Position numbers and translations under genes: made by a program. Source: Alentia gelatinosa (taxonomy: Eukaryota > Annelida > Polychaeta > Phyllodocida > Polynoidae). Taken from it: DNA of 64,000 nucleotides. The notes below the pieces were generated by a model. That model worked only from the letters and a program-made list of their open reading frames with translations. It was not told the DNA's origin and ran no database searches. The stretch spans positions 104,515,125-104,579,124 of the forward strand of contig OX465581.1 of the NCBI GenBank assembly GCA_950022655.1, read 5' to 3'. This document shows, in pieces, positions 45,408 to 56,279 of this stretch (within the stretch, counting starts at the first letter, position 1; each line of letters opens with the position of its first letter).

Positions 45408-47222
45408 TTAAGGCATCTGCGATGACGTTTTGTACCTCGGGGATATGAGTAAAGACCAGCTCAACCTGTAGGCGTGCCTCCACCATCCATGCCTGGCGGG
45501 CACACTCTGCCAGGACCCGGTTATGGGCATGCCCACTGTTGAGAGAGCCGGGAGCCGGGAGCCGCGGTCTCTGTCTCTGATGAAGGTGTGGAGTGCATAT
45601 ATTGTATTCAGAGCCCCGAGCTCTGAGATGCACTCCACGTGGTCGAGGACGGGGCAGACCTGGCCGGAATAGGAGAAGCGGCCGTCAGTACCTCCTACAC
45701 CCAAGAGGCAGGCATCGACAGTGATGCACCTCGTCGGCGGGCCTCGAGGGATGAGGGCGCGTCCATTCCACCCTTCAGCGAATTTCACAAACCAGTCCAA
45801 GTCCTGCCGCATCTCCGAATTGATGTTAAGATAGAACCCCGTCATCCCTCGCAAAGCCTCTAGGAGTTTGGAGAAGAAAGCACATGCCGGCCTAATACAC
45901 CTCGCCACGTGCAGTATCCGTCCCAGGACTGACTGGAGCTGTCGCTTCGTGAGGGTACGGCGTTTAGCGACAGCCGACACGTGAGCCCGTATCTCCTCCA
46001 ACTTGGCCGTGGGGATGGAGAGACTCATGCTACGGGCGTCGATCTCAATACCTAGCCACGTGACGCTTTGGCTAGGTTCCTGAGCTTTGTCGTGTGCCTC
46101 GGGGAGGCCCAGTTCCGCGAACAGATCACGTGCAATATTGAAGTCTACGGCGGCCTTACCTCAGTCCTCGGAGAGAATAATCAGATCATCGAGGTACATC
46201 GCGGCCATGACTCCTTTTGAACTCAGGATCCCGACGATGGCCTCGGCCACACACTGCATGTGGTACGAGGAGGCACGGGCACCGAACGGCATGGCAGTAT
46301 CATAGTAGTGCCCGCCCTCCCACATGAAGCACAGCAGGGGCCAGTCGAGGGGATCGCACCTGAAGTTCTTGTATGCACGTGAGACGTCGATTAAAGACAT
46401 AAAGGACGAGGTACCTGCCTTCACGAGTTTGGCCACAAACTCCTCAACCGCTGGGAGGCCGTGATCTCGTTCCAGCCCGTAGACTGAGTTCTTGATAACG
46501 AACGAGTTCACGCTACGCTCCCGCGGGAAAGTCATATCCATAATGATTCGCCTATCGTCCGTGCCCCGCTTCTCCTGTGTCATTAGAGGCGACACGTGAC
46601 ACCACGGGCTGAAAGGCGGTTCGACAAACGGCCCCATCATATTCGTGAAGGAAGCCTCCTTCTCCAGGAACTTCTCCACCTGACTCGGGTACCCAGTCGC
46701 ACTGGAGTGGTTGGCCACGCCCCTTGTGTTGCTCTCCGGCCCGAGGTATCCTAGGGGGAAGCCGTAGTGCAGAAAGCCCAGGAGCTCCTGAGCGCCTTCC
46801 ACACCCTCTAAGTAGCGATCCCAGGCTGGCAGATGTAGATCGGAAGGCACCTGAATCTTCGCGCCGAGGGCGTTTGGTAGTCCTGTGTCCCGCACGGCCC
46901 GGTATATCTCCGCGTGGGTACCGGCCCCTATGGCCGTGAAGTCCGGCCATGTCGTCCAGCGATGCTCCCAGAAGGCGAACGGGTCTGTCCTGACTCCTTC
47001 CTTATGAACCCCGGTCTCGCACACTTCTTTAAGTGCGTCGAAGTCCGGAGTGTTAGATTCCTGGTGGCCGGCCGCCGCGGTAACACTAACACCGGCCACG
47101 CAGCAAGGCACCGCAGGGGCGGGGGAATCCGTGGTACTCTCCTCCGGGAGTGTATTCCCCGTGCCTTTGTTTATGTTTACCTCTCCACCTCGGCCACGTG
47201 CCGAGGCAGCCACGTGAGGCAT
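45408..47222 (-). pseudogene. Reverse transcriptase-RNase H of the truncated YR element
   Basis: ATG at 47222. RT motifs: VSPLMTQEKRGTDDRRIIMD, motif A IDVSRAYKNF, motif B PFGARASSYHM, motif C AMYLDDLIIL. A TGA at 46163-46161 interrupts just after motif C, in a position where the frame clearly continues (VTWLGIEID, then LQSVLGRILHVARCI). RNase H begins with ITVDACLLGVGG and ISELGALNTIYAL. After a frame change near 45550 its end is read in another frame (GHAHNRVLAECARQAW, HIPEVQNVIADALSRAHLS). One nonsense plus one shift disable an otherwise well-preserved polyprotein. Confidence 0.85.
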
Positions 47223-47253
47223 GACGTCACGTGTGGGGGCCGGCTTCGTTACA

Positions 47254-48029
47254 TCACACCTCGGGCCGCCGGCCCCCCTTTGATCCTCGTCTCGCGCCTC
47301 GCCTAGTCGCGGGGCGCGGCTTGCCTGTTTTTTTAAGTCGGCTGGTGTTGGTGCACGCGCTGGGGTGCCGCCGGCTTCCTGGTGGTCTGGAGATGATACC
47401 CCGCCTGTGGGACACGCCGGGTGTGGGTACAGGGGGAGCCACCGCGTTGTTGTCGTAACCGTGCCCGTACGTCAGCTTGCGGTTACACACGTGGACGGAG
47501 TGTCCACACTTCCTGCCTACTGAATCACAAAAGGTGCACACGTGCAACCACCAGATACCACCTTCACTGTGGTCTATACGGTGGCGGCACCCCCTCTCCC
47601 CATTGAAGTCCCGGCATGGGGTTCGCTCCCCCGAGCGCGTCCGGTGTCGGTGTTGTTACTGCCGTTGGAGGTGTGTGTGGCGGTCCGTTCGGCCGCCGCC
47701 GACGCCCGTGAGCCGCTCCTCCTTGACGCAGGGCGGGAAATCTGCATTATGGCGTCCATCATGCCGTCCATTTGCCGTGACATCTTCGATACATCAGACT
47801 TCACACTGTTGACGTCGGTCTTAACCTCATTTACATCAGTCCTTACTCCCCCGAGGTTGGCCTCTAGGGCAGTGACCCGTGAGGCTCGGGACCGTCCGCT
47901 GGTGCTCGTCCCTTGCTGCGAGACCGAGTTGACGTGGTCGCTCTCGGCCACCATTTGCTCCTGCCGCAGGGTAACTTCTGAGTCCGTCTCCGTTGCCGCG
48001 GATGCAGCCATAGCGCTTCTAGTCAACAT
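47254..48029 (-). pseudogene. Gag-like ORF1 of the truncated YR element
   Basis: The first part (48029-47574) starts at an ATG and has a coiled-coil stretch with a repeated TDVN heptad-like unit (VRTDVNEVKTDVNSVKSDV) and a Ser/Arg-rich end. After a frame change near 47575 the product continues with a Cys/His knuckle, CTFCDSVGRKCGHSVHVC, at about 47540-47485, then a basic tail. The knuckle is the strongest sign of gag. Compared with the 17 kb element the region between coiled coil and knuckle looks short, so an internal deletion is possible. Confidence 0.6.
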
Positions 48030-48361
48030 ATTACACCGTAATTATATCAATCCCTGTATCGCCTGGTATTCCTGTACGCGGTCACCGATATTCAGGGGAA
48101 TATGGAGACCGGAGGTACGACGGGCGGAATGGCCAAGGTACGCGAGAAGAAAAAGTATGTGTGTGAGGTATGGGATCTGAGAAGCGTATGAGGCAGAGTA
48201 CAGTGTCGGCCTAGCACACTTTGATGTTTAGTGCGGCCGGTAGTGGAGAGGTGGCGCAGGGGTGCGCTAGTGCAGAGGTGTTTCACCAGGGGGGGCAATG
48301 ACCACCCCTGACCATAGGCCATGGGTATCCAATTAATGACCACTTATTCATTTCAGTAAGG
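48030..48361. other. Possible 5' end region of the truncated YR element
   Basis: CpG-rich at first, then fading into host sequence. No second copy of it occurs in the window, so the element end cannot be set. Confidence 0.3.
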
Positions 48362-48547
48362 TCAGATTCCAGTCGAAAAACGTGCTTCATCTTGCGGGTT
48401 CCTTTCGGCTATTGAGACAATATCGTCCGCGTATAAGATGTGGTTTACATTCGACAGTGATGAGATTATGTCATTGGTGAAAACTGTCAATAACAATGGG
48501 CCTATAATTGAACCGTGAGGAACTCTACTTGTTATAAGATCTTCAAT
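48362..48547 (-). pseudogene. LINE reverse transcriptase fragment
   Basis: Read on the minus strand, a 61-codon open stretch holds the LINE RT core VPHGSIIGPLL (family: GVPQGSxLGPLL), TNDIISSL and the catalytic ILYADDIV. It is cut off on both sides. It differs in sequence from the LINE at 56.3 kb, so it is a separate family. Confidence 0.8.
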
Positions 48548-48968
48548 CCGAAATTATGTTTTTCTTTATGAAACCATGTCTTATGTTTATGAACAGTTTC
48601 GGACGTCATGTGATAACATCTGGTGTTTTTGGTCATCTATAGGCTTATCAGTCGCACGTACGTCTGTCATGGTACAGTCAACATGATACACACTTGAACA
48701 CCATGTTGGCGCGTGGCGTCAGGATATCGTGCAATCCTCAGGTTATACCTGTATCGTATCGTGTGGCTTCAGGCCACAAATAGGCAAAATCAAATCACTA
48801 CAGGCAGTGGAAGCTAAAGCAATTACTATACAGCTAAGGTGTACAGTCTGGTCAAATATATGAATACAATTGTGATAACTTTTTCGTTCGTGCTTCCCTT
48901 GCGGGAGACGTTAGAAAAAATATATGAATACAAGCCGATCGTACCGACTTTCTTTGGACGATTCAAGA
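48548..48968. other. Gene-free stretch
   Basis: No gene seen. A short direct repeat (atatatgaatacaa, about 48856 and 48919) is present. Confidence 0.4.
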
Positions 48969-49030
48969 TTTATCTCACCCCTGGTATTTTCTCTCCATAT
49001 ACTTAACATTGGGAACTCGTATCCGTGAGA
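48969..49030 (+). repeat. Partial copy of the 6.8 kb TIR element
   Basis: tttatctcacccctgg followed by ccatat.cttaacattggg and aactcgt, matching the reverse complement of about 6917-6977. The other end is not found. Confidence 0.6.
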
Positions 49031-49054
49031 TATTTAGGAAAAATATCCAAAGGG

Positions 49055-49079
49055 GAATTATGCAAAATTTGCATAATTC
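49055..49079. promoter_or_regulatory. Octamer-like palindrome
   Basis: Two inverted atgcaaa words face each other (gaattatgcaaa / tttgcataattc), the pattern bound by POU factors. No supporting context. Confidence 0.25.
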
Positions 49080-49859
49080 ACGCCTTGTGAATTACTACGC
49101 GATTCAAACTCGATGGGATACGAGCCCTGACCCTAAACGTTCATAGGTTTCATCTGCAAAATTCAACGTGGATCTCATCATAGTTTAAAGTAGGCTTAGA
49201 ATCTCCATTGGAAAATGCTTTTGTTCACGCATTTGTCTTTTTTTCTCGTGTAGTACTCGGCTTTATTTTTCACAATCGCGTCCTTTGTCTATATTTAGCA
49301 AATGGGTTGTCACACATTCTGTTTGATGGCCTCATTATAACGTTTCTGAACGGACTCAAATCTATGTTCTATTTTGGTTCACATCTCTCACCCTTTTATT
49401 ATTCATATTATCTGAACCCTAATGTTCAAAATGTCAGCATGTATCTCATCGCACTGACATTTAATTCCCACACACACACACACACACACACACGGCTGAA
49501 TATCTCAACGATGGCATTTGTTTCTCTTTGGTTCTTTTACCTCAAATGTGTAGGATCCCTCAAAAACAAGTGGTATTTTTAGATTTTTACTTTAGTTATT
49601 ACTGTTCAGTATTCCCAAGAAAACACTTTAATTAGTAAAGAAGGCTTTTAATGCTTTTCCCCTAACACGTCAAGTGAATGGATCTAATGGAGGTAAATCC
49701 TAGAGAAATGAGAATAAATAAATCTTTAATATCACGGTGTGGCACACCAGTCAGATCAAAACGAGCCCATGAACATTGTAACTGAACCTTCCTGTAACAT
49801 GGACCTCATCAGATAGCATGGGGTTTTATAGAGTAATACGCGTTTATGGAGTTCAGTAA
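49080..49859. other. Gene-free stretch with (CA)n
   Basis: Holds a (CA)n microsatellite at 49469-49493. The open frame at 49208-49582 runs through it and has no family resemblance. Confidence 0.5.
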
Positions 49860-50146
49860 GGCCCAGCGTCCACCTGCTATGATATATGGCTCCGACATGG
49901 TCTACGATGCGCCTTCCGATAAAAAAATCAAAATCGCGTGGGAAGGTCACCTAATATCGGGGCAATTGACCACGTTTCTGCGATTAGACACCGATAAAAC
50001 CCCCATACAATGCGTGGTGGATTGTCATGTCTAGACATATATATCTACGATTTTGCACCTTCCCGATATGTCTCCGATATTTGCTTTTTGCATCGGTGCC
50101 ATATCGGTAGGTCTAAATTTCCATTATAGTAGGTGGACGCCAGGCC
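49860..50146. mobile_element. PIF/Harbinger-type MITE
   Basis: 287 bp with TAA on both sides (49857-49859 and 50147-50149) and inverted ends GGCCCAGCGTCCACCTGCTA and GGCCTGGCGTCCACCTACTA. A 3 bp TWA target duplication and ends starting GG fit PIF/Harbinger. No transposase inside. Confidence 0.7.
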
Positions 50147-50149
50147 TAA

Positions 50150-51428
50150 CATACTGCAGTGGAAAGCAGTAATATAGGTTGTGATGCTGTTTGCTATGTC
50201 CGCAAAGTTTTTAAACCACCTTAGGTAGCACTGCATGTCCTCGGTCATGTGAACGTAACAAGCGTAGGGGGTGACCTTCGTCAAGGCGATTAGTCTGTTG
50301 ATTAGTCACACTGCATGCAGGTTTCAGTAGTTTCGTGACATGTCTAGATGACGTCTGTGGCACCATACGGACAGATCACAAGACTGCAATCGATGACACG
50401 TGGGATTTCACTCACTTTCCGTAGGAATTAAGCAATGAAACTTTAACACGAGTAGGTGACACATATAACATATAATCCTTCCAAATATGAAGAAGATTGG
50501 CCGCTCCGATCAGCTGGTTTTTGCTAGACATTTTCCGCTGTTGCTTGCACTGTTGGTGCCGCTGTTGATGTCTGTCTAGGCCTGATGTCACGAAACTACT
50601 GAAACAGGTCCCAGGTGTGTGCAATGGGAGATGTGCACGGGTCTGCCCACCAGGGACTGCAGGTCAGACTTGGTCGCGGTCATGCGTGACAGCCAGGGTT
50701 TGAGGGTGGTGAAGAGCTCAGTCACCTTGTTGCACGGGACCGCAACGGTCATGGCGTTGTTGTCAATGCATGACAGGGACCACACACCCCCACCAGCCCG
50801 GAGCAGGTACAAGATGCTTGTTCGTAAAATGTCACCGAAGCTGGGGCAGATGTTGACGTAGTAGCTGTGCCTGAAACCCAGGAGTAGCAGGTTGAGAGGG
50901 TTGACTCGGAGTTGTCTGTAAACTCAGGCGAGGTTGCGGAGCCTTGTGACTAGGTCTTGGATCAATGGGAGAGTGTACCCTGACTGCTTTCATTCCCGTA
51001 TGTTGGGGAGAGTTCACGAAAGCGTTCACACCCTTTCCACTCTAATATCACCCACCACTTCAGTGAGCTGCGCTTCTCCCACATGAGGAGGGGAGACATG
51101 TGCGACGAAGGCATGAACGGTGGGCTGGTGAAAGTTCAGAGGAGGGTACTGTGAGGGATCTCCGTCTCGATGAAGTGGTCCACGTGAGTCCCGTCAGCCA
51201 GAGCAGTGGTGTGGTTCTCGGGCATGGGTGACTGGGCGTGGTAGCCAGGGTATACGAGGGGCCATCCAGGAAGTCGCATAAGCAACCGTCATGATTATCG
51301 CTTAGGCGCTCCCTCCAGGTGCTGATAATAAGATCAGAGGGAAGGGGGACCCCGGAACCTAAGCGATTTGAGAGACAGGTGGCCCTCACCCATGGGGAGG
51401 TGGGGCCACTAAGCTGAGAGTGTGGGGG
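50150..51428 (-). pseudogene. YR-type RT-RNase H relic, split by a MITE
   Basis: Minus-strand pieces in order: RT start (SGVPLPSDL, about 51355; HVDHFIETEIPHS and HMSPLL, about 51190-51080), motif A region (VYRQLRVNPLN, about 50920; SYYVNICPSFG), connection (VPCNKVTELFTTLKPWL, then DLQSLVGRPVHISHC, to about 50630). After the MITE at 50318-50613 the text resumes with LINRLIALTK and MTEDMQCYLRWFKNF (about 50300-50200), the usual RNase H lead-in. The YLDD motif is missing. These motifs belong to Ngaro/DIRS-type RT. Highly decayed with several shifts. Confidence 0.65.
50318..50613. mobile_element. Non-autonomous DNA element (hAT-like ends) inside the RT relic
   Basis: Perfect 20 bp inverted repeats gtttcagtagtttcgtgaca (50321-50340) and its complement (50586-50605). 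The fuller right end read in reverse is ctgggacctgtttcag. Related sequence lies at 51430-51745. Superfamily is uncertain; exact target duplication not found. Confidence 0.65.
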
Positions 51429-51429
51429 G

Positions 51430-51745
51430 CAGGGACCTGTTTCACTAGTTTCATAACATGTCTGTGACACCATACAGACATTGGGGCTGTCTAGTTTCGT
51501 GCCAACGCAAGTAGCTGCCCTTAGGAAAAGACAGATCCCAAACATAAGAATTAGACAAATCTAGACACATCATGGACCTGTTTCACTAGTTTCCTGACAA
51601 AAGTGTTAGACAGACATGAAAAGCGACACCAACAGTGCAAGCAAGAACAGACAAAACGAAGTCTAATGTCTAGTTCTTATGAAACCGGACACACCATCTA
51701 CACGCCATCTAGACATCTCACAAAACTAGTGAAACAGATCCCAGG
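51430..51745. mobile_element. Related non-autonomous copies
   Basis: A copy at about 51574-51745 has ends ggacctgtttcactagttt and the reverse of aaactagtgaaacagatcc. A partial copy starts at 51430 (cagggacctgtttcactag). Internal words caccaacagtgcaagcaa match the 50.3 kb element. Confidence 0.6.
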
Positions 51746-52178
51746 AGACAGTGAGGCCGAGCGCTTGGTGTGAGTGTGAGCTGCACGTGGTCATGGGAGT
51801 ACAGGGAGGAAGGAGCCGGGCGCAGACTCCAAGAGTCACATGTAGGCGTCCTTGGCAATGACCGTCCTCTTCCACTCCAGCTGTAGTCCAAACCACGTTA
51901 GACACGATGTACTATAATAGGTACATTGATATACTGTAATGGTGTCAATGAACTGTAATATAGATCACAATGAACTTCAATGGAGTTCAGTTAAATACTG
52001 TTATAAGTTTAGTAATTTACTATATATATATACCCATGCCGTATATACTGTAAATACGCACTGTTTCGCGTATAACGTAAAAATACTGTACAGACCACTG
52101 GTCCGTACACTGTTATACGGACTACCTACCCATACTCATTCATTAAAAGATTGTGAAGCTAAATGATAATGCTAACTC
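51746..52178. other. Gene-free stretch with recurring ACTGT words
   Basis: From 51910 the words atactgtaat, gaactgtaat, atactgttat, atactgtaaa and atactgtaca recur without fixed spacing. No gene. Confidence 0.4.
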
Positions 52179-52248
52179 GATAATAATTCATGGTTTGTAC
52201 GGAACTCGGCGTAAACGCCTCGTTCCGTACGAACCGTGAATTATCATC
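52179..52248. repeat. Hairpin, 27 bp stem
   Basis: Arms 52179-52205 and 52222-52248 pair at 24 of 27 positions. The 16-base loop contains a further ggcg/cgcc pair. Could be a foldback element or a transcribed hairpin. Confidence 0.75.
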
Positions 52249-54419
52249 TCGTTTTGTAGTTTGTACAGCATGGTCAGGACGTTCTATATAAGTACTACAA
52301 TGGGGATCAGTAGCAGGGTTCATCAACGTACTGTATTTGATATTTAATACAAAACTGATATAGCGATCAGCTGTAATAAGGTGAACAATATAATGTAACA
52401 CCGTTCGACTAAGTTCAGTAATGGAACATAATGCTGCTCAGTAACATTTCCTCATGGATATTGATAATTCTATACGCATCTGTAATCTATTGTGCAGGGT
52501 TCTGTAACGTACACTTGGGGTGATATAATGAACACGGACACAGCACTGCAAAGGGGCCCTCTTACGAGGAAATATTGCAGGATGCGGTAAATAGGTCCTT
52601 TTATGGGGTACTCAAATATGCTAAAATCACCGCTGAATCTGACCGTCTCGTTCAAAGGAGCCCATTCTTGCCATCATTGGGTGCTGAATCATCGACCACT
52701 ACTAGCAGACGGGGTGGAGAAAGTCCCCTTTTTCAAAGTGCGAGTAATGACCGGATGCTTTGCCAATCAGAGCTTTTGTGTTAAAAGTAACCTTCTTTTA
52801 TCAGGAGATAATTGGCAATCGTTCCTCTATGCCGCCAGGCGCAACACTATCAGGTAGCTCAGCTTTTCCCTACCCATAATAACTATAATATTCCCCGTCG
52901 TCTGTGATCCTCGCCTACTATTACCCTGTATTAGACTCCCTTTTGTGATCCTATAGAGGGTCCTCTTGCGATCTGTCACATTTTTTTCATGGTCTACCGG
53001 TCGTGTTGTTCATGATCACTCCGACTACTGGGCTTTTTAACGATCCACATTGGAGGGGACAATTCTCTTACCACTTATTCCCCAGGAAACGAGATCCCGA
53101 TGGAATTGTTCACTTGTTCAGTGTCTCAAATAACACTCAACCCAACGAGATATTGACAGGGTTTGAATAGATTCATCGGGTATGCAAAAAGGTACAAAAC
53201 CTATGTTTCTACTATCAATATGTATGTCAGAACTGGATACCTACAGAAAAATATCATTGATACAGGCCCGGTTTGTAGTGCACATTTTTGTCCTAAGGTC
53301 AGTTGGGCACTGTGTAATATCTGCAACTGTATAATACCTCCAAATCCAACATGGGTCAGTATCTCAAGTATTGGCTTAGGAATGCAACAGCACTAGTGTA
53401 TCACAACATCCTACACCTGATATGACAATTTACGCACATGTCAACGTAAAATGGCCGGGTACTCCCCTCTCAGCCGCGTACACATTTGTGCTGTTTCACA
53501 TTACCTTCCCTGATATAAGAGTACTGGTAATAATGTGAGTATCGTTTATTTCACAAAAACATACGTCTATGGATCCGTCCGTAAAACAGACGAATATAAA
53601 ATGATATGCCTTATGTTTATGTGAGAACAATCTCCGTTTATTCATCTAAAAGAGTGGTTAAGTATAACTTGACAGTTCAACCGGCACCCAACCAAAGCAC
53701 AGCGAATTGCTTAGAAATTCACCATATCATTTAACAGTAATAAAGATACTATTCTGTTATTTTCTCTCCATCCCAGACCTTCCCGTCTGACCATCTCATC
53801 TGATTTCGGCCTTCTGATGTTTAGGCAGCTTTGTGCGGGAGAGGGAGGGTGAAATGGGGAAAAAGTTAGACACTCAGACACATCACTATTTGGGAATGCT
53901 CTGCTAAACAACCTGTCATACAAAGCCAGGATACCGGTAACATGTCTTAAACAAAATAATTCATTTTATGTTATAGGGCGCCCCAAATGTCAGGAGGCTG
54001 CAGAAAAGTATTGCTAGCGTGCCAGCTGATATGCAAAGCCAGCAGTTTGCAAAGTACCTGCTATACGAACCTAAGGTGCCACTATATTTTAGCAGGCACA
54101 AGTTTCTACGTTCCCACACCAAGTGCTAGACCCCCCGACAAATGTCAAGCTTTCCAACACACATGTATTTATTTTAGGACTTCATCTAGCAGAACATACA
54201 CTACTTCATTTGCTTACATATATTAATTCTTTTCACCTACACTTATGTAGCTATATTTATTGACCTCAGTCTACTATAGGAGCAGTCGCCGGCTACTGAG
54301 ATACGATCGTATATATAGTTATTGTTAATGTTAATAAGGCGAAAAGTATAAGGTTTGCCAATCAGCATCAACTGATAAAAAAAAACCACCACTGCACGAA
54401 AACCACCATTTTACAAATA
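52249..54419. other. Gene-free stretch
   Basis: No recognised gene or repeat. Open frames (52575-52857, 53163-53396, 53987-54226) lack family resemblance. Confidence 0.4.
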
Positions 54420-55440
54420 TATGCGCCCGGCGTATATAGGTATGCTTTTGCATTTACAAGGTTTACATATTTTTCGTCGTGTATACGCCTTATCTATTGG
54501 CGTATATATGTATCCATGCTGCAGTCATATATACGTCATATATATGCCTGACTCTGTTGTATTTACGCCACTATCGAATAATTCCGATCTATGCCACTTG
54601 GGGACACCACTGTAGTATATCTCATTTGACATTAGTTATTAGAAAATCCAATGTTATATTATCAATTTTGATTATAAAATTGCTCTAAAACCCTATTCAT
54701 TATATTTTCATTGAAAACATATAACAAACCCAGCCTTCTTTGGTTTTTCAAACGTTTTTTAAATAGATTTTACCTTCAAAACACCACTCTTCTGAAGTCA
54801 TACTTCGGGTACTGTATATATAACACAAGGTCTGATCAGATATCAACCTACCACCAAGTGCCGCCACACAGCCTCCTCCTCCACCAACCCATCTGTTGCC
54901 AACGGCGCTTTGACACCTGCTCCTTTGACACCCACTGCTTTGACACCTGTCTCCCCACAGCCATGCACCTGCACGGCCAGTGACAATACTCAGATAATGT
55001 GTATAGGCCAAGGACTCATGAGCGAGGACTTCAATGTTGCGGCGGGCAGCGGGCGTTGGCCGACCAGGGGCCGGGCGGCCAGGTCTAGGACTTCTCCAGC
55101 TATAAGCCATGTGATACATCAGAGGCACCACTGAGACCACCTATACCTCTACCAACACAAACGGGGGGGCAAGGTACCTTTTTTTAATCAGTATACATAT
55201 ACGCCAAATGTATATATAACATGTATACGACCGGCGTGTATATATATCGCGCACAGGATATTTCCTCTTGTATATGCCGGGTGTGAAATACAGCCAACAC
55301 ACATCCGTATATATAAGAGGAAACAGTCTGTAAACGCCTCAAACGCTTGCGTGAAATGTGAACGTATATATATGAAAACATGTCAGTATGCATCTGATAC
55401 ATGCATTTACGCAATGGTGTATATATGAGTAAATGGGGGA
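54420..55440. repeat. Region rich in GCGTATATA / TATACGCC words
   Basis: Two clusters of tatacgcc-type words (54420-54570 and 55186-55440) flank a GC-rich centre. The outer edges (ccattttacaaatatatgcgcc on the left; reverse of the right edge ccatttactcatatatacacc) are loosely inverted copies. Possibly a decayed TIR element. Confidence 0.35.
54908..54949 (+). repeat. 15 bp microrepeat, three units
   Basis: ctttgacacc recurs at 54908, 54923 and 54938, an exact 15 bp period. Confidence 0.8.
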
Positions 55441-56279
55441 ATTTTTGAATTCATGAGCAAATAATCCAACCATTATTGTCAGTAAGACTTAGAGCAGATC
55501 GTCTGTACAAGGAAGGGAATGATCACACAAGTTGCTGACATGGCAGCAGATAAGTATACCTCTGCGGTGGCTGCAGAGATGAGCACTTGAGCACGAGATT
55601 AAGATCTAGTAGAGAACTAGAGAGAAAGGCACTCCTCACCGGAGGACTAGCTTATTCTAGGTGCTGGAGGCTTTGCTCTGCATGGAGTGGAGTCGCCTAT
55701 TTGAGAATGATAATCACGTGAAGTAGCCTTCTCTGTGAGTAACTTACAGACTGACATGTAAGGAACTAACTATCAATGGGAGAGAACACAGAGAGGATAC
55801 AATGGACTTGACGGAACGAAACACTGGGATTGGCTAACATCATGGAAAGTGTGAAGTGATTATGAGTGAGTCGTGAATCATTATACTTGTACTTAGATAT
55901 TCATTAAGAACAAGACATGAACGATGAAACGATAATTAGAATTAATGTTCAAGCGATCTATGGAACAAGACTCTGCTCAATTGACTAATCAGGTTTGAAC
56001 AATCATATCTACTGCATGAAGGATTAATATACACTATTAATCTGTTATACTTATGAGTTTGCAGTGGACTTATATTGTTACCTAATCTAAAGTTATATAG
56101 TCAGATTTCATTGTTCATCCTTATTACCTCGGGCCACAGGGATGTGAGGTCGCTGTGGCCAAGCCACTTGAGTAAACCTATCCTATATGAGAGTTCTACG
56201 ATCTTCAAGGTGACATGATAATAGAAGTAAGAAGCTTAGCTACTCCCAAGTCCAATTAACCCTAATTAAGACCCTTACA
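55441..56279. other. Gene-free stretch
   Basis: AT-rich. May include the 5' remains of the LINE that becomes recognisable at 56.3 kb, but nothing coding is visible. Confidence 0.4.

Larger units (their letters stand above)
44770..48029 (-). mobile_element. YR retrotransposon, 3'-truncated
   Basis: A GC-rich minus-strand element with gag-like, RT, RNase H and YR regions in order. It stops just after the first catalytic box of the YR, so the rest of the YR and any 3' repeats are missing. No copy of its 5' end is seen nearby, so the left terminal repeat could not be defined; 48030-48361 may hold it. Frameshifts and one nonsense codon disable it. It belongs to a different family from the 17 kb element, as little sequence is shared outside the motifs. 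Confidence 0.82.

Noticed and set aside
51840..51900. Minus-strand TWFGLQLEWKR, similar to the TWLGF motif after YLDD in YR-element RT
   Set aside because: It lies on the wrong side of the RT relic for the same copy and the match is too short.
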